This document shows positions 46,336 to 54,182 of a stretch of DNA of 64,000 nt, piece after piece. Below the pieces are notes generated by a model that was not told the DNA's origin, made no database searches, and worked only from the letters and a program-made list of their open reading frames with translations. Position 1 is the first letter of the stretch. Each line of letters opens with the position of its first letter. Both the position numbers and the translations under genes were made by a program. Source of the stretch: AWTP1-13 sp963840075 (GTDB taxonomy: Bacteria; Pseudomonadota; Alphaproteobacteria; Rhizobiales; Hyphomicrobiaceae); NCBI GenBank assembly GCA_963840075.1, contig CAWIXS010000038.1, positions 1 to 64,000 of the forward strand. Reading direction: 5' to 3'.

Positions 46336-48069
46336 ATGACCTCAGCTGCGGACGCCCCGGCGGGCCCCGCGGAGCGCGAGGCACCGCCCTTTCGATGGCT
46401 CGCAGCGTATCCACGCACGATCGACTGGCACCAGTCGTTCAGGGCGGCTCCGGTCCATCACCTCCTCGACGCATCGGCGGCCCGCTGGGCCGGCAACGCC
46501 TGCACCAGCTTCCACGGCAAGACGCTGACCTACCGCGAGATCGGCGACCTCGTCGAGCGCACCGCCGCAGGCCTGCAGGCCCTGGGCGTGAAGAAGGGCA
46601 CCAAGGTCGGCCTGCTCATGCCCAACTGTCCGACATTCATCGTTTACTATTTCGCCACGCTCAAGGCGGGCGGCACAGTCGTCAACTACAACCCGCTCTG
46701 CACCGTCGAGGAGCTGACCCTCCAGGCGCGGGACAGCGACACCGAGCTGATGGTGACCCTCGACCTCAAGGCGCTGTTCGGCAAGGTCGAGGCGCTCCTG
46801 CGCGCCGGCACTGTCGCCAGGGCCGTCGTGGCGTCGTTTGCCGCCCTGCTGCCCGGCACCAAGTCCGTGCTGTTCAAGCTTTTCAAGGGCAAGGAGCTGG
46901 CCCACCCGGAGAAGACCGCGGTGAAGCGCAGCGTCGTGCGCGACGCCGACGTGCTGGCTGCCGCCGGGACGCTGCGGCCCGTCCCGATCGATCCGGAGAG
47001 CGACGTAGCGGTCCTGCAATACACCGGCGGCACGACCGGCACCCCCAAGGGGGCGATGCTCACCCACGCCAACATCACCGTCAATTGCCAGCAGTCCGTG
47101 GCATGGGCGACCAATCTCGAGAGCGGGAAAGAGCGCGTCCTGGCGGCGCTGCCGTTCTTCCACGTGTTCGCCATGACGACGGTCGTGAACTTCGCGCTGC
47201 AGGAGGGTGCCGAGCTCGTGATCATGCCGCGCTTCGTCGTGGGCGATGCGCTGAAGCTCATCGACAAGGCGCGCCCCACGGTGCTGCCCGGCGTGCCGGC
47301 CATGTTCAACGCCTTGCTCAGTCATCCCAAGCTCGCGAGCTACGATCTCTCCTCGCTCAAGTACTGTGTGTCGGGCGGCGCTCCGCTGCCGATCGACGTG
47401 AAGCGGCGCTTCGAGAAGCTCACCGGCTGCAAGCTGGTCGAGGGCTACGGCCTGTCGGAGGCGAGCCCGGTCGTCACCTGCAACCCCGTCGAGGGGCCCA
47501 CAAAGGAGGGCTCCATCGGCCTGCCGCTGCCCGGCACCATCGTCTCGCTGCGCGACCTGGCCGACCCCGCCCGGGAGGTGCCGGCGGGCGAGCGGGGCGA
47601 AATCTGCGTCAAGGGCCCGCAGGTGATGAAGGGCTATTGGAAGCGGCCCGAGGAGACCGCCGACCAATTCGCCGGGGATTTCCTGCGCACGGGCGATGTC
47701 GGCGACATGGACGAGGACGGCTTCATCACCATCGTCGACCGCATCAAGGACCTCATCATCTGCTCGGGCTACAACGTCTACCCGCGGCGTGTCGAGGAGG
47801 CGATCTATGAGCACCCCGCGGTCGAGGAGGTGACGGTGATCGGTGTCAGGGACGACTATCGCGGGGAGGCGCCGAAGGCGTTCGTCAAGCTCAGGAGCGG
47901 AACGAGGGCGACGGCCGACGATATCAGGAAGCACCTCGAGGCGAAGCTTTCCAAGATCGAGATGCCGGCCGAGATCGAGTTTCGCGCCGAGTTGCCAAAG
48001 ACCATGATCGGCAAGCTCTCGAAGGAGGAGCTGAAGGCCGAAGAGGAAGCACGGCGCAAACGTAGATGA
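46336..48069 (+). CDS. long-chain fatty acid--CoA ligase (AMP-forming)
   Basis: The 577-residue adenylate-forming enzyme activates fatty acids with ATP and CoA. The P loop is YTGGTTGTPKGAMLTHANI. VEGYGLSEASPVVTCNP, TGDVGDMDEDGFITIVDRIK with the hinge Asp/Arg, and SGYNVYPRRVEEAIYEHPAV follow. The C-terminal catalytic Lys is in LPKTMIGKLSKEELK. ATG 46336 has GGAGG upstream, and a GTG at 46315 is possible. The next gene (MerR family) overlaps by four bases, so both form an operon. Membrane segments are absent. Confidence 0.95.
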   Translation: MTSAADAPAGPAEREAPPFRWLAAYPRTIDWHQSFRAAPVHHLLDASAARWAGNACTSFHGKTLTYREIGDLVERTAAGLQALGVKKGTKVGLLMPNCPTFIVYYFATLKAGGTVVNYNPLCTVEELTLQARDSDTELMVTLDLKALFGKVEALLRAGTVARAVVASFAALLPGTKSVLFKLFKGKELAHPEKTAVKRSVVRDADVLAAAGTLRPVPIDPESDVAVLQYTGGTTGTPKGAMLTHANITVNCQQSVAWATNLESGKERVLAALPFFHVFAMTTVVNFALQEGAELVIMPRFVVGDALKLIDKARPTVLPGVPAMFNALLSHPKLASYDLSSLKYCVSGGAPLPIDVKRRFEKLTGCKLVEGYGLSEASPVVTCNPVEGPTKEGSIGLPLPGTIVSLRDLADPAREVPAGERGEICVKGPQVMKGYWKRPEETADQFAGDFLRTGDVGDMDEDGFITIVDRIKDLIICSGYNVYPRRVEEAIYEHPAVEEVTVIGVRDDYRGEAPKAFVKLRSGTRATADDIRKHLEAKLSKIEMPAEIEFRAELPKTMIGKLSKEELKAEEEARRKRR

Positions 48070-48506
48070 GCTCCACCTCCCAACGGCGGCGGCTCGGCCC
48101 CGCCCCCGCTGCACCTTCCGAGGACTGGCTCTACGCCATCGGCGAGCTGGCGAGCGAGCTCGAGGTCACCACCCGCACCATCCGCTTCTACGAGGCCAAG
48201 GGGCTCATCGCGCCCGCACGGCGCGGCGCTCAACGCGCCTACTCGCGGCGCGACCGGGCGCGCCTGAAGCTGATCCTGCGCGGCAAGAACCTGGGCTTCA
48301 GCCTGGAGGTGATCGCGGAATACCTGAAGCTCTACGACGCCGACCCGGCGCAGATCGCCCAGACGCAGATGCTGCTCGACCGGACGGAGCAGGCGATCGA
48401 GGAGCTGCAGTCCAAGCGCGCCGACCTCGACAGCACGCTCAAGGAGCTGAAGGACATCCGCGCCCACTGCATCGAGCATCTCGAGAACAAGCGCGGCTCC
48501 GGGTGA
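48066..48506 (+). CDS. MerR-family transcriptional regulator
   Basis: The 146-residue regulator has an N-terminal winged HTH, YAIGELASELEVTTRTIRFY then EAKGLIAPARRGAQRAYSRR, and a C-terminal coiled coil (LLDRTEQAIEELQSKRADLD). No metal-binding cysteine cluster is present, which excludes the metal sensors. The layout fits LiuR/PsrA-like MerR proteins that control acyl-CoA metabolism. Its ATG overlaps the stop of the acyl-CoA ligase gene as ATGA, so it is made with that enzyme and may repress it. Confidence 0.92.
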   Translation: MSSTSQRRRLGPAPAAPSEDWLYAIGELASELEVTTRTIRFYEAKGLIAPARRGAQRAYSRRDRARLKLILRGKNLGFSLEVIAEYLKLYDADPAQIAQTQMLLDRTEQAIEELQSKRADLDSTLKELKDIRAHCIEHLENKRGSG

Positions 48507-48526
48507 GATGCGGCTCTGGGTGAGAT

Positions 48527-48739
48527 GGTGAGTGGTGAGATGGTGAGGTTTGGGTAGCATCCGGGGCACGGGCGGACACTGTTCGCGGAGCAGCCAGCCC
48601 GGCGTTGGCTGAATGCCGGGGACACCGGCCTGCGCCGGTGCAGGCGAGCCCCGACATGACAGAGCTTTTGCTTTGTCATGGCTCTTGCGTTCATCCTCCC
48701 GCCCTTGACCCGAGCACGGAGCGCCACTCACCACTCACC
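48527..48739. repeat. intergenic element bounded by 13-bp inverted repeats (GGTGAGTGGTGAG)
   Basis: GGTGAGTGGTGAG at 48527-48539 is mirrored exactly at 48727-48739, with further GGTGAGATG units at 48502-48545. The interior contains GCCGGGGACACCGGCCTGCGC and CCGGTGCAGGC hairpin parts but no gene. It spans the gap between the MerR gene and the phosphoesterase start, 8 bases from the latter's ATG. It is a relative of the element at 41338. Confidence 0.65.
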
Positions 48740-48747
48740 AACCCACC

Positions 48748-49521
48748 ATGAAGCTTTGGATCCTCTCCGACTTGCATGTCGACGTGAACCGGCGCCGGCC
48801 GCTCGCGCTGCCGGACCCGCGGCCTGCCCACGATGCCGTCGTCATTGCCGGCGATGTCTGCCAGGGGATCGGCGAGGGGCTGCGCTTCATCGCCGGCGAG
48901 GGGCTGAACGCCAGGCCGGTGCTCTACGTGGCCGGCAACCATGAATTCTATGGCCGCGACCGCCACGCGGAGCTGGAGGAGGGCCGCATCGCCGCCGCCG
49001 GCTTGCGCAACGTTCACCTGCTCGAGCGCGACAGCGTCGCGCTCGGCGGGGTCGAGGTTCTGGGCTGCACGCTTTGGACGGACTATGCCTATGCCGGCAT
49101 CCGCGGGCAGGCGCGGGCCATGCGCTGGGCCGCGCAGCGCCTCAATGACCATCGGCTGATCGCCAACGGCGCCGGCCCGTGGCTGCCGCAGCATTGCCTC
49201 GAGGAGCATCTCGCCTCGCGCGCCTGGCTCGGCGAGCGCCTCGCGCGGGAGGCCCCGCGCACCAAGGTGGTCGTCACGCACCACGCGCCTTCCCGCCGCA
49301 GCGTCGAGCCGCACTACCGGGACGACCCGCTGACCCCGGCGTTTGCCAGCAACCTCGACGACCTGGTGGGCCAAGCCACGCTCTGGGTGCACGGTCACAC
49401 GCACGCCCCTGCAGGCTATCGCCTCAACGGCTGCCGCGTGGTCGCCAATCCGCGCGGCTACGTCGGGATCGGCGAGGGCGGCGGCTTCGACCCCGGCCTG
49501 GTGGTCACGGTGCGCCGCTGA
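48748..49521 (+). CDS. calcineurin-like metallophosphoesterase
   Basis: The 257-residue enzyme has the five metal-binding blocks: D8/H10 in ILSDLHVD, D in VIAGDVCQG, N and H in VAGNHEFYGRD, H in VTHHAPSRRSVEPHY, and GHTH in LWVHGHTHAP. Blocks of this type bind two metals and hydrolyse phosphomonoesters or diesters. The substrate is not evident. The start lies just after a GGTGAG-type repeat element with no good Shine-Dalgarno, so translation may be weak. The gene is single, with a convergent SDR gene downstream. Confidence 0.92.
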   Translation: MKLWILSDLHVDVNRRRPLALPDPRPAHDAVVIAGDVCQGIGEGLRFIAGEGLNARPVLYVAGNHEFYGRDRHAELEEGRIAAAGLRNVHLLERDSVALGGVEVLGCTLWTDYAYAGIRGQARAMRWAAQRLNDHRLIANGAGPWLPQHCLEEHLASRAWLGERLAREAPRTKVVVTHHAPSRRSVEPHYRDDPLTPAFASNLDDLVGQATLWVHGHTHAPAGYRLNGCRVVANPRGYVGIGEGGGFDPGLVVTVRR

Positions 49522-49561
49522 GCCGGCGGACGAGCGGCACCCCCGTCACGATCCGGCGCCG

Positions 49562-50311
49562 TCAGTAGGTCGCGCGCCCGCCCGAGATGTCGAACACGGC
49601 GCCGGTGGTGAAGGAGTTCTCCGCGGACGCCAGCCAGGCCACCAGCGCCGCCACCTCCTCCACCGTCACGAAGCGGTTGCGCGGAATCTTCGACAGCATG
49701 AAGTCGATGTGCGCCTGCGTGAGCTGCTCGAAGATCGCCGTCCTGGCAGCAGCCGGGGTGACGGCATTTACGGCAATGTCGTGGCTGGCCAGCTCCTTGC
49801 CCAGCGACTTGGTGAGCGCGATCACACCCGCCTTGGAAGCGGAATAGTGGGCAGCGTTGGGGTTGCCCTCCTTGCCCGCGATCGAGGCGATGTTGACGAT
49901 GCGCCCGTAGCCCTGCGCGATCATCAGCGGCACCACTGCGCGCGAGCAGATGAATGGCCCGTCGAGGTTGATGCGCATCACCTTGCGCCATTCCTCGACC
50001 TCGGTCTCCCAGGTCGCGGCGTTGGCTCCGGCGATGCCGGCGTTGTTGACCAGGATATCGATGCGTTCCAGTCGGCTCACGGTCGCGTCGCGGGCGCTCG
50101 CCACCTCGGCAGCGTCGGCAACGTCGCAGGCGATGGCGGTGGCCGCCGGCCCCAGCGCCTTTGCCGTCTGCTCGGCAAGCGCAAGATCGCGATCCCAGAT
50201 CGCCACTCGGGCGCCGGAAGCGAGGAACCGCTCGGCAATGGCCTTGCCGAAGCCCTGGGCGCCCCCGGTGACCACCGCACCACGCCCCTCGAGATCGATC
50301 TGGTTGCCCAC
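49562..50311 (-). CDS. short-chain dehydrogenase/reductase
   Basis: The classical SDR of 249 residues has the NAD(P) site VVTGGAQGFGKAIA (12-26) with an acidic D40 that favours NAD. It also has NNAGIAG at 89-95 and the catalytic triad S143, Y156, K160 in IASIAGKEGNPNAAHYSASK. The C-terminus GAVFDISGGRATY is typical of 3-oxoacyl-ACP reductase-like members. The GTG start at 50311 has GGAGGGCGA upstream, and the longer frame to 50365 is doubtful. The substrate is not identified. Confidence 0.93.
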   Translation of the reverse strand: MGNQIDLEGRGAVVTGGAQGFGKAIAERFLASGARVAIWDRDLALAEQTAKALGPAATAIACDVADAAEVASARDATVSRLERIDILVNNAGIAGANAATWETEVEEWRKVMRINLDGPFICSRAVVPLMIAQGYGRIVNIASIAGKEGNPNAAHYSASKAGVIALTKSLGKELASHDIAVNAVTPAAARTAIFEQLTQAHIDFMLSKIPRNRFVTVEEVAALVAWLASAENSFTTGAVFDISGGRATY

Positions 50312-50904
50312 GTGTCGCCCTCCATCTTGTGCGGCCGTGCCCCACGCCGGACGCCCCGGGGTCAATACCGCAGCAACTTCGTTGCAAAATCCACCTGCTC
50401 GCAGCAGAGTCGTGCGTAGCTCGTCGTCCGGAGGTCAAAGACCTCCGCTAGTCCCTGTCGAGCCGGGATGGGCACGAGCGTCCCGATCGCTCGGTCAAAG
50501 AACATTGGCGATATGATGGCGAAATAGCTGCGAAGCTGTTCGCGGAGTGTTGTATTTATTGAGCTTTGCCATCTTTTCTCTCACTGCGATAATCGAGCGG
50601 GTTGTGCAGGTCGGCGGATCACTTTGGCTGCGGGTTCTTCTGAACTTCTCCGCATCAACTCGGTCATCCCAGTCGACTGCGGATGGTTCTCAGACATCGG
50701 AGCCGGAGCGGGCCGTGGCAGCTGTGTGCCTGCGGGGATTCGGGATGCAATTACACCCTGCCCAGCCCAAACATCCGTCTCGTACTGCCGCGTACTATTC
50801 TGTGAGTAACGTCTGACGCATATGTCGAACAAATCCATAGAGTGCATTACACTATACAAGGAATCTTGGGCGTAACAGGTATGAAGACCCAAGAAATACT
50901 AAAG
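50312..50904. other. long AT-richer non-coding gap upstream of the GntR gene
   Basis: Nothing recognisable as a gene is seen across this gap between divergent genes. GC falls markedly from about 50500 (ATTTATTGAGCTTTGCCATC). Short frames on both strands lack codon bias or similarity. A hairpin GGAGGTCAAAGACCTCC lies at about 50431-50447. The promoter for the GntR gene must lie in the right part. Confidence 0.5.
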
Positions 50905-50960
50905 TATACGCGTATAAAGACAGGTTATGGCGGGAATAGTCTGTCACATGTCAGATGTCA
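50905..50960 (+). promoter_or_regulatory. operator-like motifs upstream of the GntR gene
   Basis: A perfect 12-base dyad TATACGCGTATA (50905-50916) lies 66 bases before the start codon. It is followed by TGTCA words repeated three times at 7-base spacing (50942, 50949, 50956). GntR/HutC repressors often bind such short dyads and autoregulate. The proposal is based on symmetry and position only. Confidence 0.35.
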
Positions 50961-50981
50961 GCTATACGAGAGAGAGACCCC

Positions 50982-51719
50982 ATGCTCAGCAACCGAATGA
51001 TAGGCGCGACCCGATTTTCCACTCGACCCCTGTACCTGCAGGTACGCGATGCGCTGGCAGCGCGCATCGCGATGGGCGAATGGAAGCCCAACACGGCCAT
51101 CCCCAACGAGGGCGACCTTGCCCGCGAGTTCGGGGTGAGCTCCGGCACGATGCGCAAGGCGCTCGACATGATGGAGAGCGAGCGCCTGCTCACCCGCCGC
51201 CAGGGGCGTGGCACCTTCGTCAACGACCAAGCGTCCGACGAGCTGGCCGTCCGCTACAGCAACATCCGCACTGTGGACGGCGAGCGCGTGACCTCCGACA
51301 CCAATGTCCTGCAGGTCTCGCAAGGCACCGCGAACCCGGCGGAATGCGCCCGCCTGCGGCTCAACCCCGATGACCGGGTGTGGCGCATTCAGCGCCTGCG
51401 CCTGCACAAGGGCGCGCCGTTCATGATGGAGGCGGTGGTCCTGCCGGCGGCACTCTTCCCGGGCCTCGACGAGCAGAAGGACTTCTCGCAGCGCATCGTC
51501 GTCCTGGCGCAGCAATTCGGCATCCTCCTCGGCAAGGGCGAGGAGCGGGTCTCGATCGGCGCCGCAACGCCCGAGGTTGCCGAGGCCCTGAGCCTGGATG
51601 CCGGTGCGCCCCTGCTGGTGCTCGACCGCCTCGTGTTTGCGCTCGACGGCCGCGCGGTGGAGTGGCGCGTCGGGAAAGGCCAGTTCGCCGACAAGTACTA
51701 TCAGGCGGAGATCACCTGA
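50982..51719 (+). CDS. GntR/HutC-family transcriptional regulator
   Basis: This regulator of 245 residues has an N-terminal winged HTH, LYLQVRDALAARIAMGEWKP then PNEGDLAREFGVSSGTMRKA and ERLLTRRQGRGTFV. The C-terminal UTRA ligand-binding domain includes RVWRIQRLRLHKGAPFMMEA, LDAGAPLLVLDRLVFALDGR and AVEWRVGKGQF. HutC-type proteins repress catabolic genes until a small effector binds. GAGAGAGACC precedes the ATG. No obvious target operon flanks it, so targets may be elsewhere. Confidence 0.93.
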   Translation: MLSNRMIGATRFSTRPLYLQVRDALAARIAMGEWKPNTAIPNEGDLAREFGVSSGTMRKALDMMESERLLTRRQGRGTFVNDQASDELAVRYSNIRTVDGERVTSDTNVLQVSQGTANPAECARLRLNPDDRVWRIQRLRLHKGAPFMMEAVVLPAALFPGLDEQKDFSQRIVVLAQQFGILLGKGEERVSIGAATPEVAEALSLDAGAPLLVLDRLVFALDGRAVEWRVGKGQFADKYYQAEIT

Positions 51720-51795
51720 CCGGTCGGGGAGCGCGGCCTGCGGCAGCGGCCTTCCCGATCGGCAGCGACAAGACGAGGGTAGCAGCACGCAATCT

Positions 51796-53046
51796 TCAGC
51801 GCCGGCCCGTGGAAGGCAGGGTCGCCCGCCGGAATACGGCGAGCACCTCTACGTGCGCCGAGAATAGGAACTGGTCGATCGGGGCCACGCCCTCGATGGC
51901 ATAGCCGCCGTCGAGGAGGAGGCGCGCGTCGCGTGCCAGCGTGCCCGGATCGCAGGAGACCGCGACGACGGTCGGCACCCGGGAGCGGGCGAGTTGCTGC
52001 GCCTGGCTTCGGGCACCCGCCCGCGGCGGATCGAAGACCACGGCGTCGAAGCCCTCCAGCTCCTTCGCCGACAGAGGCGCGTGAAACAGATCGCGCACCC
52101 GCGCCTCGATCGGCCTGAGGCCCTGGACGCGGCGTGCGCTGGCGGCGAGTGCCGCAATCGCGGCGGGGTCGCGGTCGAGCGCGAGCACGCGGGCGCGGCG
52201 CGCGAGGTCGAGTGTGAACGTGCCGACCCCGCAGAAGAGGTCGGCGACCCGCTTGGCGGTGGCGACGGCGCCCACAACGCGGCCGGCCATCACCCGCTCC
52301 GCCTGCTCCACCGCCTGCACGAAGGCGCCCGGGGGAACGGCGATATCCGGCCCGCCGGCGGTCTGGAGCACCGGCGCCGCGCGCTCGATGACGGTCTCCC
52401 CATCGACGGCGACGCGCGCCAGGCGGTGATGCGCGGCGATGCCGGCGATCGCGGCCGCGGCGGCCGGCCCGAGGCGGCCCCGTCCGGCAGCGGCGGCGAC
52501 ATCGAGGCCCGCGGGCGTCGCCAGCACAGTCAGGCGCACCTCGGGTGCGGGGAGCGCCGCCGCAATCGCCCGCAAGGCGGGAAATTGTGCGGCGATCTCC
52601 GGGAGCAGCACCGGGCACTCCGCGATATCGACAAGGTCGAGGCTCTTGCGCCGGTGGTAGCCGAGCACGATGCGCTCACCCTCCCGGCGCGCCGTCAGGA
52701 CGGCGCGGCGGCGCGTCGCCGCCGGTATGCGGTGGAGCGGGGCAATGTCCGGATCGAGACCGCGCTGGCGCAGCGCGGCGACGACGATGCCGCGCTTCCA
52801 CTCGGCATAGAGCCTCTCCCCCATGTGCTGGGCGACACACCCCCCGCACACGCCGAAGTGGCGGCAGACCGGCGCCTGGCGATCGGCGCTCGGTTGCGAC
52901 AGCAGGCGGGGCACACCCGTCGCACCCGCCTCGACCCGCTCGCCGGGCAGGGCGAAGGCGACAAAGACCCGGCCCGCCTCGGTCTCGGCGATGCCGTCGC
53001 CCTGCGCGCCGAGCGCGGCAATCTCCAGCTCGTCGGTTGGGGACAT
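51796..53046 (-). CDS. TrmA/RumA-family RNA (uracil-5-) methyltransferase
   Basis: The 416-residue SAM-dependent enzyme methylates a uridine in rRNA or tRNA. A TRAM-like strand region opens it (DELEIAALGAQGDGIAETEA). It is followed by an iron-sulfur cluster site CRHFGVCGGCVAQHM with a distant Cys in IAECPVLL. The methylase core has VADLFCGVGTFTLDLARRAR, VVFDPPRAGARSQAQQ and the nucleophile in VAVSCDPGTLARDARLLL. Several in-frame ATGs exist. 53046 is taken because GGAG lies upstream and the fold starts there, with 53079 and 53181 as longer forms. Target specificity (RlmD, RlmC or TrmA-like) is not decidable by eye. Confidence 0.92.
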   Translation of the reverse strand: MSPTDELEIAALGAQGDGIAETEAGRVFVAFALPGERVEAGATGVPRLLSQPSADRQAPVCRHFGVCGGCVAQHMGERLYAEWKRGIVVAALRQRGLDPDIAPLHRIPAATRRRAVLTARREGERIVLGYHRRKSLDLVDIAECPVLLPEIAAQFPALRAIAAALPAPEVRLTVLATPAGLDVAAAAGRGRLGPAAAAAIAGIAAHHRLARVAVDGETVIERAAPVLQTAGGPDIAVPPGAFVQAVEQAERVMAGRVVGAVATAKRVADLFCGVGTFTLDLARRARVLALDRDPAAIAALAASARRVQGLRPIEARVRDLFHAPLSAKELEGFDAVVFDPPRAGARSQAQQLARSRVPTVVAVSCDPGTLARDARLLLDGGYAIEGVAPIDQFLFSAHVEVLAVFRRATLPSTGRR

Positions 53047-53278
53047 CGGCGGGGACGGTTGCTCCATCGGCTCTTGCATTGCGGGGCGGCCCGTGCGTCG
53101 GGGCCTCACGCTCATTTGATAGGCGTTCGGGCGCGGCTTTGCATCCGCTCCCGGGCTGCCTCGCGTAAAGGACTGCATCATCGCCGCCGTCTGCCGCTCG
53201 AAGCGGAGGGGTGAGCGGAGAGCTCATGTCATCCCTAGCGGGCCCGTCCCGCCACGAGGGAACCGCACGGAGGACATC

Positions 53279-53989
53279 ATGAACCGCAGACAAGCCCTGA
53301 GAATGCTGGGTGGCGCGGCCGCCTTCGCTGGCAGCTCGACCGTGCTCGGCCGGGTCGCCTTGGCCCAGGCCCAGCCCTTCAGCCTGCCTCCGCTCGGCTA
53401 CGCCTACGAGGCGCTGGAGCCGCACATCGACACGGCGACCATGAACTTCCACCACCGCAACCATCACAACGCCTTCATCGGCAACCTCAACACCCTCGCC
53501 GCGCGCAATCCCGACATTGCCGCCAAATCGCCCGAGGAGGTCGTCTCCAACCTGCAGGCGGTGCCGGAGGGCATTCGCACCGCGGTGCGCAACAACATGG
53601 GCGGGCACTGGAACCACACCTTCTTCTGGGACCTGATGGCCCCCGGCGGGCCCAGGACGCCGGTGGGCGACCTCAAGGATGCCATCGACGCCACCTTCGG
53701 CGGCCTCGACCAGTTCAAGGCGGCGTTCAAGCAGGCCAGCATCACGCGCTTCGGCTCGGGCTGGGCCTGGCTCGCCGTCAAGGACAAGCGGCTCACGGTC
53801 TTCAACACGCCCTACCAGGACACGCCGCACATGGACCCCAACGGCGCGCGGCCCGTGATCGGCATCGACGTGTGGGAGCACGCCTACTACCTGCGGCACC
53901 AGTATCGCCGCGGCGACTACGTCGACGCCTGGTGGAACGTGGTGAACTGGAGCAAGGCGGCCGACAATTTCCGCCGCGCCGTGGCCTGA
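53279..53989 (+). CDS. Fe/Mn superoxide dismutase with Tat-type signal
   Basis: The 236-residue precursor begins MNRRQALRMLGGAAAFAG, a twin-arginine signal cleaved near AQA. The mature enzyme converts superoxide to oxygen and peroxide. Metal ligands are visible in NFHHRNHHNAF, GGHWNHTFFWDLM, and DVWEHAYYLRHQY, giving three His and one Asp. Export is unusual for Fe/Mn-SODs, which are mostly cytosolic, although Tat-exported forms are known. GGAGGAC precedes the start. The divergent neighbour is the RNA methyltransferase. Confidence 0.93.
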   Translation: MNRRQALRMLGGAAAFAGSSTVLGRVALAQAQPFSLPPLGYAYEALEPHIDTATMNFHHRNHHNAFIGNLNTLAARNPDIAAKSPEEVVSNLQAVPEGIRTAVRNNMGGHWNHTFFWDLMAPGGPRTPVGDLKDAIDATFGGLDQFKAAFKQASITRFGSGWAWLAVKDKRLTVFNTPYQDTPHMDPNGARPVIGIDVWEHAYYLRHQYRRGDYVDAWWNVVNWSKAADNFRRAVA

Positions 53990-54014
53990 CGCCGTTCGCC
54001 GCAAGCACGACCGG

Positions 54015-54068
54015 ATTCCCCTCCCCATCATGCCGAAGGCATGTCTTCGACATGACGCGGGGAGGGGT
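54015..54068. repeat. inverted repeat with CCCCTCCCC/GGGGAGGGG ends
   Basis: CCCCTCCCC and GGGGAGGGG enclose the hairpins TGCCGAAGGCA and CATGTCTTCGACATG. The outer words match the element at 44355. Right after it, CCCTCCTCGCAAGGGGGAG (54120-54138) is a further imperfect hairpin. It lies between the ends of the convergent SOD and tctA genes and may serve as a terminator. Confidence 0.65.
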
Positions 54069-54182
54069 CAGAGGTGGGTGGACTCCGCATTCTGATGTTC
54101 TGCAGTCCCCCCACACCGTCCCTCCTCGCAAGGGGGAGGCAACGCTGTGGCCGGCATCTCGCTGAATCTTGAATGCCAGCAC

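Noticed and set aside
50581..50892. Minus-strand frame of 103 residues before the GntR gene
   Set aside because: It has no Shine-Dalgarno, no codon bias and mixed composition in an AT-rich gap. It is not supported as a gene.
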